Made by a program: the position numbers and the translations under genes. A stretch of DNA of 64,000 nt, from positions 2,397,292 through 2,461,291 of the forward strand of contig JAGPNK010000005.1 in the NCBI GenBank assembly GCA_020746835.1. Direction: 5' to 3'. Positions within the stretch are counted from its first letter, which is position 1. Each line of letters opens with the position of its first letter. The notes below the pieces were generated by a model. The model did not search any database, was not told the DNA's origin, and worked only from the letters and a program-made list of their open reading frames with translations. The stretch comes from Stachybotrys elegans. Taxonomy: Eukaryota > Ascomycota > Sordariomycetes > Hypocreales > Stachybotryaceae. Positions 1-11,986 of the stretch are shown piece by piece.

Positions 1-720
1 TTAGTACCCCCTACTTCAAAAAGTCAGGCTTGGTCTTTATATATTTATCACAGTAACAGAGAGGCTGGGTGTCAGGCCGAAGGCGATGCGCAAGACTCTC
101 CCATCAAACCTGTTTCGCAGCCTTGCAGTGATGCAGGTGGCAAAGAGGTGACTCATGTTAAACTGCCTCTCCCAGAGGAGAACTGTCGCAGTGAAGACAG
201 TTCTGGCTCCGACTCTTCGGCATCATCACCACTACACCCCATTTCACGACCCAAGGTCCGCTTCGAGGAGCCATCCGTCGCACAGGAGTCTTCTACTGCT
301 ACGAGCAACTCGGAAACAATCGCTTCAACAGCCATGAAGAGACGGGCGGCTCGACAGGCACAAACAGGGAGGAGCTTGAAGTCGTGCAATATCACAACAA
401 CGCACCGATCTTCTCCAAGGCTTAAGAATATGGAATCGAAGAACATCTCGAATGGCAAGGTCTCGGGTTCCTATCCCGCCGCCAAGTACAAGGTGGCCAA
501 GAAGAAACGGGGGCGCCCCTCCCAGTCACAGGCCCAGTCGTCGACCAAGGAGTGGGAGGTGGAAAAGATCATGGACTCGCGTATCGACGACTCGACTTAT
601 GAGCATTACTATCTCGTCAAGTGGAAAGGGTTCTCTGCGAAGGAGAATACGTGGGAACCCAAGAGGAATCTCGACAAGTGTCGTGTATTGATTGAGCGCT
701 ATGAAAAGACTGCTCGGTAG
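1..720 (+). CDS. AT-hook and chromodomain protein, 5' partial
   Basis: The frame is open from the left edge to the TAG at 718-720, so the gene starts outside the window. Bases 1 to about 53-59 may be intron end, because YAG acceptors occur at 53 and 59. The visible protein is Ser-rich and disordered at first. It then has a basic AT-hook core (KKRGRP, about 495-518) and ends with a chromodomain (about 550-690) carrying the signature EWEVEKI...YYLVKWKGF...ENTWEP, including the Trp/Trp/Phe positions that build the methyl-lysine cage. No chromoshadow domain follows; only about 20 residues remain after the chromodomain. Chromodomains of this type bind methylated histone H3 tails and AT-hooks bind AT-rich minor groove, so a nuclear chromatin role is likely. 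The exact orthologue is unknown. Confidence 0.75.
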   Translation, partial: LVPPTSKSQAWSLYIYHSNREAGCQAEGDAQDSPIKPVSQPCSDAGGKEVTHVKLPLPEENCRSEDSSGSDSSASSPLHPISRPKVRFEEPSVAQESSTATSNSETIASTAMKRRAARQAQTGRSLKSCNITTTHRSSPRLKNMESKNISNGKVSGSYPAAKYKVAKKKRGRPSQSQAQSSTKEWEVEKIMDSRIDDSTYEHYYLVKWKGFSAKENTWEPKRNLDKCRVLIERYEKTAR

Positions 721-1241
721 GCTGAGTGAGTGGGTGGGTGGGTGCAGTTGAAAGGCCCAAGAATCCATCACACGCCTTCACGGACAGTCTCGTGTTCCTT
801 GCGGTGCTCAACGCAATCTTAGCTATGCAATCAAAGTTCCGGGGTGAAGATGCTGCTCCGACGGGTTGAAGGGATACGCATGGTCCAGCTCAACACCATC
901 CAGTTAGGAGATAATCAAGGTAGTGCAGCTTCGACACTGCCGGGGCTCAGAATAGGGCGTTCAACAACACCTTGATGACCCAAATGAAACAGAGTCGTGT
1001 GACAAGCATTGCATCAATGGAGACAGGGGCAACTTCGCACCCCGATACCCAAGTGGTTGCTCGAACCCATGCGTTGACCAGTTCAAAGCAGCGGCTTTAT
1101 GGAAGCAGTGCGGATCTTACCTCGGCATTCATGAGACAATCAGATAGCCGGTAACACGCTCTTTTGCAAAGCTTAGTTACGAGGTGAGATGCTTCGGTCA
1201 ATGGCACAGACTGAATATTGGTCAAGTTCTCATGAGTTTAT
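721..1241. other. Convergent intergenic spacer
   Basis: This 521-base stretch lies between the 3' end of the chromodomain gene and the 3' end of the Nog2 gene on the opposite strand. It should hold the two 3' UTRs. I see no gene, repeat or RNA here. Confidence 0.6.
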
Positions 1242-3549
1242 TCATCTCTTGCGCCGCTTAGCAGCGCGTGTTGAAGGATCATCTATGGGAGACGGGTTTC
1301 CTGCTTCCACCCCGTTCGAGGATTGCTCTGGGCTAGCGTCCGCATCATCATCACTGTCCTGCTCATCACTGTCGTCACCAACAGTTGGGCCGTACGAGGC
1401 GGCTTTCGACGCCACATCATCAGTGTCACTTCCGAAACCCTCAAACTCCTCCGAGTCCTCTGAGTCAGAGGCAAGGGCAGCCTTCTGATTGGCCATCTCA
1501 GCTTCAAGCTGCAGTTGGGCCTCGGCAGAATCCTGCGACTCGTCGGCACTGACTTCAAGAGTTCTCTTTTTCGGCATCTCTCCCAATCTTCCATTGCGCC
1601 CACGGACATCACCATCCTCATTACCGTCTGTGCTTACAGGGGGCGGGGTAAACCAGGGTATCTTGCCCCTCATAAAGTCATTAAGTACCATCTTTGCCAC
1701 ACCATCGAGGTCAGCCTCGCCTCCGCGCAGAAGACGGCCTCCCTTGCGTGCGAGGAGCTCCAGAAACTGGGTTGAGTCCTCCCAATCTCTCAGCTCGTAC
1801 GTCTTCTCCATGTGGTGTCGCTTCACTCTGGAAAGTAATGCTGGAATGTACTGCTCGGGATGTTCGACCTTTTCCACTCGAACGACACCACGGAGGACAA
1901 GATCCGTGGGGGTATCTGTGCTGGAGGGAGGGACTACACCAGGGCAATCGATGAGGTAGATGCGCTGGAGCACATGATTAGTCAAGGGGAAGCAGAACCA
2001 GGAATCACGAATAACATACCTTCATTAAAGTAACATATTGCCAAACCTTGGTTTCTCCTGGAATAGGAGCCACCGTGCACACCTTTTTCTTGAGGAGTGT
2101 GTTGATGATGGATGATTTACCGGTGTTGGGGCCTCCAATGAGGCCTACCGAGATCTGTTTCCTATCCGAATGGAGGCTAGAAAACTGTCTCAATAATTGA
2201 ATGAGAGAGCCTTTGCCGAAGGAGTTCGTTATGCTTGCATGAAACGCAAGCGTGGGGTATTCTTTTGATAGGTGACGGACCCAAGCAGCCTGTCGAGTCA
2301 ATGTCAGACAAGAGTTCTCTGAGAAATATAGCAAGAGGCAGAAAAAAATTGAGGTTTGCGTGAATGTATGTATCATCACTAAGAAGTCCAAAATCAATGC
2401 CCAATATGGGCATAGTTGGGTTCAACTCTATCGATACAATGCCTGACTCGTGTTGGTCACCAGAACGGTGTCAACTACCACCGGCAAAACGCCAAGTGGT
2501 TGAGAATGGCGTTTAATCTCCCAACGTTGTAACAGATTGCCCTCTTGGTGAAGTATGGAGGGAATCCTGACAGGAAACATTGGGGTGGTAGAGATGGGAA
2601 AGAAAGAATAAGAAACATGTTGTACTTACCGCAACGCTGGTAGGGACGAGATCGCATTTGTTGAGAACAAAGATCAGATGCTTGTGAGGAGCTTCCTCCT
2701 TCAAGTATTTCTCGACGCTTCGACAACGCGTTCCAACAGGGTCTCGAGCATCTAGGACATGTATTACGACGTCCGAACAGTCGATGACCTTGTAGAGCTC
2801 ATTCCAGATGCGCTTGCTCTGGCCCTTGTCGAAGACGGGTTCGATGGCCATAGTGAGCTGCTTCTCAGTCTCGTCATCGCCATCAACGTCACCCGAGGTT
2901 CCACTAAGCAGCTTTGCTTGCTCAAGTCGATCTCGGTACGAGTCCATGCTGCGCTCCGTGTCATCGGCAAGATCTGCAAGGCTACTGAAGCCAAGTTTGA
3001 CCCTCTTGCGCTGCGCCTTGGGACCAAAGACCTCGGCGAAGGGTGCCGTCTCAACTGCCATCTTTGCCTGGTGTTGCTTCAACCCGTTCTTGGTTTCCGG
3101 AGCATCTCGAATCAGGCTCATTGGGAGCTTGTTCGACTTGAGAAGAACCTGGTAGGGATCCTTCTCCTTCTCCGCCATGGCTTCTCGAAAGGCCTTCAAC
3201 GTGTCTTGGGAAACGACCCGAGTGTTGGTGAACCATTTCCGATTCGGCTCAATTCGAGCGTTCGGGATCTCTTGGGACTGGAAGGAGGCCGCCTTTACTA
3301 TATTGCCGTCTGCGTCGCGTTGAGCCCGGCCCTCCTTATACATATTCAACCTCTTGATCTTCTTGGCATCTCTTTGACATGGTTAGTTGCCAATTGCCAT
3401 TGAGGTGAGTGAGGGCCACCATACCATCGGCTGGGAGAAGGTCTTACTTACCTGTAGAAGTTCTCGCCCTTTACTCGCACATTGCCCAGACCATCGCCAG
3501 TCTTACCCTGGCGCGTACGCCGGGTGGCTTCTTTCTTCCCTGTACCCAT
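1242..3549 (-). CDS. NOG2: Nucleolar GTP-binding protein 2 (Nog2/Nug2 family)
   Basis: This circularly permuted GTPase acts in late nuclear maturation and export of pre-60S ribosomal subunits. I model four exons: 3452-3549, 2630-3371, 2020-2289 and 1242-1964. The phases agree and give 610 aa, the usual family length. The permuted motif order is visible: DARDP (about 240-244), NKCD (G4, about 270), GGPNTGKSS (G1/P-loop, about 332) and DCPG (G3, about 376). An acidic/basic C-terminal tail ends in KRRKR. The second intron is unusually long for this window (about 340 nt). The ATG at 3549 begins [11 protein letters not shown], as expected for Nog2. The gene shares a short divergent promoter with the mitochondrial ribosomal protein gene to its right. 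Confidence 0.93.
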
Positions 3550-3978
3550 GGTCAATCTTCGCTCGAAAACGAGTTCGGAAGACGGGTCTAGAGAGGTATG
3601 AAGACGATCAGGAAACTTTTTTTTCCTGCTTCTCTTTTTCTACGCTGATTTTTTAGAGTGGGGGGGCGGGCGGATACTGCGCTATAGCCACTTATGGTTA
3701 GTCTGTGTACTTCTTTGCAGCGATAAGCTACTCATGTCAATGCGCGACTTAACACCAAGCACCTTGAACCTTAAGGCAGTTTAGTAGTACACTGCAGATA
3801 AGAAAATGCAGCAGGTGCCTTACATAAGAGTTTTGTCGGCGTCAGATAATCCGGCGCAGGAGAAGTCCAATTGCTAAGTAGGGTTTTTTTTCTTCGACAG
3901 ATGAGCATCAAGGGTTGTAGGGTACGCCATTTGGCTCTACAGCAACCAAATTATTTCCTGTATATTTCTATCTCAGCA
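3550..3978. promoter_or_regulatory. Bidirectional promoter region, Nog2 / mS26
   Basis: These 429 bases separate two divergently transcribed ribosome-related genes, one for cytosolic 60S assembly and one for the mitochondrial small subunit. The spacer contains a pyrimidine-rich tract near 3890 and a possible 5'-UTR acceptor (CTATCTCAG) just before the mS26 ATG. No specific factor site is certain. Confidence 0.5.
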
Positions 3979-4899
3979 ATGATGGCTTTCCAAGGCGTCG
4001 GAGCCTGCCATCGGGTTGCAGGGAGAACTGTTCTGCTCCGACAACCGCGTTCCTTCTCAACCAGCTCCGCGCTGCTGTCCTCAAACTACGTTCCTCCTGA
4101 GTCTCCTTCTTACATTCGACTACCCCCTACTCCCCAATCTGAGGACCCAAGTCGTCCTCGCGTTCGTGGAAGTCTTCCGATCCCTCGCAACATCTTCTCG
4201 GGACGTCATGGCCAACGAAAACTCGACCCGGGCTACGTAGAGAAAACGGCGCCGGTAGGGAAGAAGCCCGAAGGGGCTGTGAGCGATGTTCAGCAATGGA
4301 AGGCCGCCATGGCGAACACGAGACGAAGCAACCTACAACGTGGTCTACGAGCGCTTGGCGACCGACGCAAATGGAACGATGCACAGCGGGAGGCGAGACT
4401 CGACCGCAAACTCCAGGAACACCGCGAGGCTGTCAACGCCCCAGAGCGCAAAGATGACCGTGTCACCCGAGGAACTGTTCTCGATGCTGTTCTGGATACC
4501 AAAGTCTACCCAGACCCAGACCGCTTCAAGCGTGCACAGCGAAGCAGGGCCAATGTCATCAGTCGGGAGAATGCCAAGCGTGAAGCCCGCCGGGACGCAC
4601 TGGTGGAGCTCTACATGAACGCGTCCAAATTCATCGTTACCGAAAAGGACCTTCAGACTGAGATCGACAAGGTCTTCTCTGAGGATTACTTCAAGAAGCT
4701 GGGTCAATCTGCAGCTCGCTACGGATCGATGCAAAGCACGTGGGAAGTGTATGGCAAGCCACTCTCCATATCACAGATGCTTGCTCGCACCACTGGATCA
4801 GCCAAGCCCATGTCTGCGACTGGCGAGACTGAGTTTGACCGCTCAGTCAAGCGACAGAAGACTGTCTCCGAGGAGCTCACTGGTGGAAGGATGCCATAG
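3979..4899 (+). CDS. Mitochondrial small-subunit ribosomal protein, mS26/Pet123-like
   Basis: This is an intronless 306-aa protein. It starts MMAFQ with a Ser/Arg-rich presequence ([13 protein letters not shown]), typical of mitochondrial import. The body has the pattern I associate with fungal Pet123/mS26: YIRLPPTPQSE, LPIPRNIF, a long basic helical middle (NLQRGLRAL, APERKDDRVTRGTVLDAVLDTKVYPDP), then EARRDALVELYMNASKFIVTE and WEVYGKPLSISQML. The protein would be a structural component of the mitoribosome 37S subunit. An in-frame upstream ATG at 3901 would add 26 residues, but the 3979 start gives the cleaner presequence. The family name comes from recalled similarity, so the ribosomal role is likely while the exact subunit is less certain. 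Confidence 0.72.
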   Translation: MMAFQGVGACHRVAGRTVLLRQPRSFSTSSALLSSNYVPPESPSYIRLPPTPQSEDPSRPRVRGSLPIPRNIFSGRHGQRKLDPGYVEKTAPVGKKPEGAVSDVQQWKAAMANTRRSNLQRGLRALGDRRKWNDAQREARLDRKLQEHREAVNAPERKDDRVTRGTVLDAVLDTKVYPDPDRFKRAQRSRANVISRENAKREARRDALVELYMNASKFIVTEKDLQTEIDKVFSEDYFKKLGQSAARYGSMQSTWEVYGKPLSISQMLARTTGSAKPMSATGETEFDRSVKRQKTVSEELTGGRMP

Positions 4900-5303
4900 G
4901 CGGGCTGGCTCGTTGCCGGGCCTAAGGCATATGCGTGTAAAATATCCTTTATCTAGTCTGTATTATATCTCAGCCCCCAATCTGAGCCTGGGGATGACAT
5001 TATTGGCCAACATTACCACCTACGCAACCATAAATCGATAATTGGAAGACCGAGGACTTAGTATCCCTTACTCCTCCAACCAGACTTGCATTTCTAAGTT
5101 TCACAGGCGAGTACGAGTACGGTAGCATTGTTCGTGTATGCATATTATATCAAGAAATCATAAGCGCCCATCCGGTTCGTTGGAATATATCTGACATGGT
5201 TCTGCGACAAGCGCCCGCCGTGTATGCAAAGATGCCCCGAGAAAACTCTCCTACCAGCCATCATCGTCCTCCAAAAGCGTACAAGTCAAACACTATATGT
5301 AGT
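4900..5303. other. Convergent intergenic spacer
   Basis: This 404-base stretch lies between two convergent genes, mS26-like and Adp1-like. It is moderately AT-rich and presumably holds both 3' UTRs. No gene or repeat is seen. Confidence 0.6.
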
Positions 5304-8300
5304 CTATCGTCGCTCAACAAGCAGAATATGCATCGCCACATATGCCAAGATCACAAAAGCACCAGCGAAAATACCCAGGTTCCTGATATCAGACCACAAG
5401 GCAGTATTGTCAAACCCAAAGGAGCTGAGAATGGCAGCGCCAGGCACTGTGATGTCAAGTCCATACTTCTTGTCGACCAGGGTAAGCTGAAGTGCCTCAT
5501 TGACAATCAGGGACTCGAAGCCATAATGGAAAATGGAGAGGTTTTGCAACCAGAGAGCACCCTGGGGCGTTGCTTTATGATTGAGGAGGAACCCAGCAAA
5601 AAGCAGGCTGAAGAGCATCACCAAGCTTCCAATCAAGTTCGCAACGCTCCCGTCTTTGCATACAATGCCAATGAAGAGGCAGATGGCTGCGGCCGCAAGG
5701 TTGAATAACACCAGGACCAACATGAACTTGAAGAAGTGGTCAGCGTCAGGGACCAGACCCGTCATCGGGTAGATAATGGAGCCCATAAGGATTGGCGGGA
5801 TGATCCTCAGGGGGATGATGTCGAAAAGGACCTTGGCGGCAAAATAAGTCGCTGGTGCGTAGTATCCATTTGCGCGTTCGCGAACGAAGATCATCCTTTC
5901 CGTAGCAAATACATTCAGGCTCGTAAGAGTACTGAAGCCGAACAGTGCGAGTAGGAAGAAGAAGAGTCCAAGGCGGTTCTGAAAGCCAGGTATGTCGTCG
6001 GTGAGGCCATAAAAGAGATAGCCCGCGAAAACTGCAAGGATGATGGCTATGGCATAATGCATCAGCATCAACAATGGGTTTCGGTAGAGGTTCTTCCACG
6101 TCCGCTGCGACAGGATGATGAACTGGCGAAGGTACCCAACCCTGGCATAGCCTTTACCAACAGCACTGACATATGGCGAGGCGCCATCAGCTCCGTTTCC
6201 ATTCCCACCTGAGCCATTGGCGTTCTGTGCCGCAGTAACAGCCTGCTGGATCTGTTCGTGGGTCGAAGAAGCAATGTCGGAGCGCGTAAAGGCGAGCGTC
6301 ATCGTATCTAGGTCGGTTCCATTTGCCGCGGAGGGTGGTAGGTCATGAGGATCTTCTGCCAGCTGGGAGAAGTGTGAGCTGTTAGGATTGACCTGGAGTC
6401 GATATGAACCCACATCCTCGCCCCCAGCATCTGAGGTTGCGGTCGTATCCGTGGTCTGCTTTCTGCGAGTAAAAAGCTCTCGTTCTTGCTGTGTTCGGAC
6501 AGAGTCCCTGCGCCAATTCTTTGGGCGCAGTGATGACGAGGAGGAAGGCTCGATACCGCTGTCATCTCCTGTACTGGTCCCAGAGATGCTTGCGACAGAC
6601 TTGACCGCCCTTGTGCTGCTTGGCCCTACACTTGCGGCATCAGTTGTCATCGTACCGTCGTCCATCGGCTGCGTGTTTCCAGCATGCATGGTCAAGTCGA
6701 CAAGGTAATCTGCAATATTGAAGCCGGCCGGGCACTCATAGCCAATAGAGTCGAAGTATGACTGGCAATGGGCAAAGGGGCCTGAGTACACTGTCTTGCC
6801 TTGGGCCAACAGGATGAGTCGATCGAAAAGAGCGACGATGTTGGACCGAGGTTGGTGAATTGTGAAGATAACTGTTCGCTTGTAAAACTTGGCCAGCGTG
6901 ACCAGGCACTCAATGACGTTGTAGGCATTGTAGGCATCCAAGCCACTTGTCGGTTCATCCAGGAAGAGTATGGACGGGCTGGTAACCAGCTCGCACGCGA
7001 TACTGACACGACGCTTCTCGCCACCAGATATGCCACGACCTTTGCCTTCCTCGGAACCGATAAGCGAGTCGCGGATATGATAGATTCCCAGTTCTTTTTC
7101 CACCTCATAAACCCGCTGTTCCTTTGCTGAGCGGCCCATGTCTCGGGGGAGTCGAAGCAGAGCACTGTTGAGGATAGTTTCATGGACCGTCAACGTAGGC
7201 AACATGGTGTCTTCTTGGTCGACAAAGCCAACAACTCTCTTGTACTCTCCATCTGTGACCTTTTCGCCGTTGACATAGAAATCTCCGCTGACCTGACCGC
7301 GCTTGTTCTTCCGGGCCAGGATATCGAGAAAGGATGTTTTACCAGCGCCAGATGCTCCCATGATGGCAGTCACCTCGCCTGGGTAGCAGATTCCCTGGAT
7401 TCCTTGAAGGATCTGACGACCATTGATGGCGTATGAGACATTTTCGAAGTACAGGGATGCTGGCTTATGATCGACCATAAGCTTTGTGTTCTCGTCATCG
7501 GAGTCATCCAGTCGAATCGCGCCATATTGAAACCTGCGGCGAGAGAGGTACCACGTAAGAATAATGATGGCCACAACGAAGAGCGCACATCCAGCAATGA
7601 CTCCAGCGATAAGAGGCGTGTTGATACTCTTGACGGGGCGTTTGAAACCTGGGACCTCCGTCTCGTACAAACACTCGCCAGCTTGGCAGTCAAGCAGAAT
7701 ACTGGAGTCTCCAATCAGGGAAACGATGAGGTCGTCCATCTCAGGCTCATGAAAAGCACACTCGTGAGCACCACCGCCTTTCTGTGCGCATTCGAATCGG
7801 CCAGGGCCTCTGATAGACTCGTCCAAGAATTCGGAAAGGTCGACGGATCCATCTTTGCCGCAAAGCATTCGGTCGGGGATACAGCTGCACGAGATGCGGT
7901 CGCATTTGTATGCTGTAGTGTTCTTGGTGTCGCTGAATTCGGCACCAGACTGGCAATCGCTGAGGTGGCAGTAAAACGACTCGATTTGGTCGACCCAAAC
8001 TGAAGAGTCCAGTTAGCAACCTCCCTTGGCCACGACGAGCGGTGGATGAGGAACGTACACTGAAAGTCACAGGTGGCATCTTCTTCTTTGCAGGTAAAGG
8101 TTACCTCGGGCTTCTGCTTGCCCAAAAGAGCGGTGATCTTCTTGTTGGTAACGTCGCAAATCTGATGGTTGTACTTGACCACCTCGCCGTTCTGGTAGCA
8201 GACGCCTCCGAATCCTTGGTCCATTAATGCATCGCATGCCTTGTTTGAGGTGCAGACATTGCAGTTGATACCAGTCCATCCTTCGTCGCACTGGCAGTTG

Positions 8301-8757
8301 TCTCGGCCGCGCATAGGTCGATCCTTGTTGGCACGACCAATAGATCCGCAGACTGTGGGATGCCGGCGTTAGAATGATAAGTATGATCGTTGCGGGAGGA
8401 GAGGTGAGCTCAAGTGGTGTACATACGAGGCTGGAGACAGTCATCTCCACCAAAGCCGTCCGGGCAGTCGCATTTCCCATTATACTCGTTGCAACCGGCG
8501 TACTGAGCGCACGTATGGGCGGGCAAAAGGCAGTTGAAACTAGTAGATTATTTCGTTAGCAGTGAGCGTTTGGGCAAGCCAGAAACGAGAGGGGATAGGT
8601 ACCACGGAGGACAATCCTTGGGCCGATCGTCCATGAGAGCGAGTTGCGCACGCATCATGTCAACATCGGAGAAGCTCGAGTTTACGCGCGCAGCAACAAG
8701 AGACGGCAGAGCAACTAAGGCCCCCAAGAGGAACCCCCTTAGAGTTGAAGGTGCCAT
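5304..8757 (-). CDS. ADP1: Adp1-type ABCG transporter with Cys-rich N-terminal ectodomain
   Basis: Four exons (8603-8757, 8427-8539, 8059-8352, 5304-7999) join in phase to 1085 aa, close to the length of yeast Adp1. Residues 1-23 are a signal peptide ([20 protein letters not shown]). Next comes a Cys-rich, EGF-like ectodomain ([24 protein letters not shown]), then a membrane segment at about 315-340. The nucleotide-binding domain follows, with Walker [10 protein letters not shown] (about 402), signature ISGGEKRR and Walker [14 protein letters not shown]. After a Ser/Thr-rich cytosolic linker there is a C-terminal ABC2 membrane domain. It is a half-size G-type exporter with an unusual lumenal or extracellular head. 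The substrate is unknown even in yeast. The start is chosen because it begins the signal peptide; in-frame sequence continues upstream without a better start. Confidence 0.92.
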
Positions 8758-10499
8758 GACCGGTAATGAAGCAGATGCAGAAGCGTCTGCGGGGGTGGAA
8801 TAACCGAAGACGAGAGGATGTTGGCGGATGGAGGAGCTCGAGGACGGAATGACGCCTAGCAACGGCGAGGTCATCTTACCAGGCCCCCACTTAATCCAAG
8901 ACAGCATGCGATCGGGACCTTGGACTTACCCAGTCTGCCTAGCGTCATTCATGAGACCGAATGAGGAGGTGTTGTAGCCAGTGAGGATTGGCCTTGGAAA
9001 CGGTGCCTGGCTGTGGAGTACCGAATCCGAGGGGGCAGGCAGAGGCGACATATCGCTGAACAGCGTAGCACCGCAACCCTTCAGAGACACAAACAGGCAC
9101 AGACAGACACGGACAACAACTTGCAGCGGGAGTGAGTAATCAGGTAAAGTGGTACACCTGCAGGCTGAGTGCTCGTATATATCTATAGGTATGATTCTGA
9201 TACCTGCTTGGTTGCATCATACACAAAAGTATAAAACACTACTCAACCTTATGTGATTTAACATTGCGCCGCATCTCGCTCAGTCAAGTCATCATTCAAC
9301 TGAGGCATCGGGGAGCAGATCAAATGCGCTTGCGTCACGTGATCGAGGGCGATAATTATCAGACGAAGCACTGGCTTGCCTAGAAATCATCTCATGATTC
9401 TATCGCGACGTGAGCGCGGAAACTCGTTTATTACGAGCCTTGTGCGAGGGCAGTCCCTCCATGATTATTTGCTACTACTGCATTGAGTTAGCTGAATTGG
9501 GGGTAACCAAATCAAGGAGCATAGAACCGTGTTGGAGCATGGCCGATCCTCCTTCCCCAGCCTGCATATTACCTCTAAGTACCTACCTTGGCACGTGAGG
9601 CGGGCCTTGAATGCTTCAGGTTGGGAGAAAGGTAGGTACATCTTATCTGTGTTCTCACCCTAACATTCTCTGTAACTTGGGGTGTACAAGTACCTACCGG
9701 CCCCCCAGTGCACGGGCAGCAAAGGGTGCGGTTCAGCCGTGTTTCATGAGGGTGTGGGCAAGCGACGCGTAATTCGAGTCCCTCGCTGCAAGGCTAAGAG
9801 TCGCATGTTGCTCCGCATGTACCTCCTGCCAGCGGCCAGGAGTGGCTAACAAGGGGGCCCCGCCCACCTGGCGACGAGTAAGTACCAGCGGATCCGCGTA
9901 AGATGGCAGATACTTTGGATGAAATGCATAAGTTTATCCATCTTGATGCAAGTGTGCATCTAACATGTACCAAAATCGAGCATCCAGGGGCTCTAAAATT
10001 CGGGTCTCCCCTTAGTACCCCGTCCTGCTGGTACAGGGATGGGATGCACCGTGCCACCACGTATGTAGGTACCTCGGGGAGTTCTCTGCTGATTACTAGT
10101 ATCTAGGCCAAGTCAGGCGCATTTTCACAGCATGGAAAAGGTGATGACGACGCCTCTCAGTCTATTCAAGCCAGACATGCTCATTCCCCCGTCCTCCCGC
10201 TTGGCATCTTGCTGTGCCCTTGCCTCCCCTCCCCGCTCAGATGTTTTACCATCCTTATCTTTTTCCATTGCGTGATCCCCGAGGCGTCTAGCATTCAGAA
10301 TTGTCCACGATTTTTTCGCAACCTCTGCATCCACTGGCGCCGGCCCCGTCGTTCAAAGTATCACTCGATGCGCCAGGTAGTGATCACTTCCTTGCTGCTG
10401 GAATGGGAATACAGCATTTCAAGTCACAATCGCTGTAACACCAGCCTGAGTATCGAGTGCTGATTGTTGGCCATTGGTCGTTGGTCATCGTTTCCTGCC
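8758..10499. promoter_or_regulatory. Divergent promoter region, ABC transporter / aspartic protease
   Basis: This 1.74 kb non-coding spacer contains two CACGTG cores (9336-9341, within palindromic TCACGTGA, and 9592-9597). It also has several TACCTA/AGGTAC motifs around 9578-9700 and near 10064-10075. No convincing ORF is present. Confidence 0.55.
9335..9342. promoter_or_regulatory. TCACGTGA palindrome (bHLH-type site)
   Basis: This perfect 8-bp palindrome has a CACGTG core, the classical site for fungal bHLH factors such as Cbf1 or Pho4 relatives. It lies in the divergent promoter region, about 580 bases upstream of the ABC transporter start. Which factor binds cannot be told from sequence. 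Confidence 0.4.
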
Positions 10500-11986
10500 A
10501 TGAGATTGGTGGCCAGTGCCTTTTGCTCTTTTCAACTCGCCCCGTGGGCATTCGCGCAAGTCGTGCAATGGGATATCAAGCACCAATTTAGCACGTCGGG
10601 CTTACGCCGCCGCTCCGACCTTTCGTTTGAGGCGGTGCTGGAGAATCGAAGAGCACGGGGTGGCTACTATGCTACTGTTGAAGTCGGCAATCCACACCAG
10701 GAGATCACGCTGCAAATCGACACCGGCAGTAGCGACACTTGGATTCCCTTCCAGGATGCCGATATATGTACCAATGACAGCAGTCGCTCTCGTGGCTGCT
10801 GTCTAGGAAGCTGTACGATGCTCATTGAACCACTTTTGCGGCCAGGTGTGCTGACATGGCCACAGTCAACCCCACGGAGTCTAGCTCCTTCAGCCTTGTA
10901 GGCCAAAATATGTTCGACATAACATATGCAGACGACAGCTATTCTCGAGGTGATTACTTCGAGGATGACTTCAGGATCAGCGGTATGGAAATTACCAACA
11001 TGACCATGGGCCTGGGGCTCAGGTCAAGCATCCCGCATGGTCTTCTCGGCATAGGATATGCCAGCAACGAAGCATCCATCCATACCGCCAATGTCATGTA
11101 CCCGAACTTACCCATAGCGATGGAGCAGGCGGGCCTGGTCAACACCGTCGCATACAGCCTCTGGCTGAATGATCTGGGCGCCAGCTATGGCAATATCCTT
11201 TTTGGCGGCGTCGACACAGCGAAATACATCGGCAACTTGACTATCATCGACCTATTGCCAGACCAGAGGACGCAGAACTTTACGCAATTTGCTATACCAA
11301 TAACGTCTCTGGAAGCCTCCAGCCCAACTGGGAACGACATTCTCAGCTCCCAGGAAATGCCCGTCGAAGCCGTTTTGGACTCGGGGACAACGTTGACGTA
11401 CATGCCCAACGACCTGGCACAGCTCATATGGGACGAAGTGGGTGCTGTATACGATTCGTCTTACGATCTTGCTGTCCTACCGTGCTCCTACGGAACGCAC
11501 AAAGGTCACTTTTCATTTGGATTCGCGGGTCCTTCTGGTCCTCACATTAACATCGCTATGGACGAGCTGGTCATCGACCTCACTGACGGGAGTCCGCCTC
11601 GATTCTCCAACGGGCCGTACAGAGGCAAAAGGACATGTGTGTGCGGATTTCAGAATCTCACAAGCGGGCCTTATGTCCTCGGGGATTCTTTTCTTCGGTC
11701 CGCTTACGTGGTGTTTGATCTCATCAACCACCAGGTAGCCATAGCACCGACCGACTTTAACGCAACACGCACAGAGATCATCACTTTCGAGAGCAGAGGG
11801 GCAACTATTCCCTCTGCCACAGTCGCACCTAGTCAGGGTGAGCGGGTGCACATTCCACAGACCCCTCGTTCGTCCTTGAGTGCTGCCGAAGGCTTTCAGA
11901 GCAATGCGTCACGCTCGTATGGCCTATCATCAGTCACTTTGGCTGTCTTGTCTTTGGCCGTGGGACTGGCCTGGACGGCAACCTGA
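10500..11986 (+). CDS. Secreted pepsin-like aspartic protease, probably GPI-anchored
   Basis: Two exons (10500-10812 and 10866-11986) join in phase to 477 aa. A 53-nt intron is placed so that the conserved block reads CCLGSFNPTESSSF. Residues 1-19 are a signal peptide. Both catalytic aspartates are present: IDTGSSDTW (about 73) and VLDSGTTLTY (about 275), together with the flap region and the late block YVLGDSFLRSAYVVFD. A Ser/Thr-rich tail leads to a hydrophobic C-terminus (VTLAVLSLAVGLAW), which fits a GPI-anchor signal of the yapsin/Sap type. Several Asn-X-Ser/Thr sites are present. The enzyme would act at the cell surface or wall. Its substrate is unknown, and a soluble secreted form remains possible. 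Confidence 0.9.

Noticed and set aside
2294..2629. Possible extra exon inside the long Nog2 intron
   Set aside because: Open frames in the intron do not resemble Nog2, and the flanking exons join exactly in phase at the conserved TSVA-AAWVRHL position.
9740..9800. tRNA T-arm-like string (AATTCGAGTCCC)
   Set aside because: The stem does not pair and there is no D arm, anticodon arm or acceptor match nearby.
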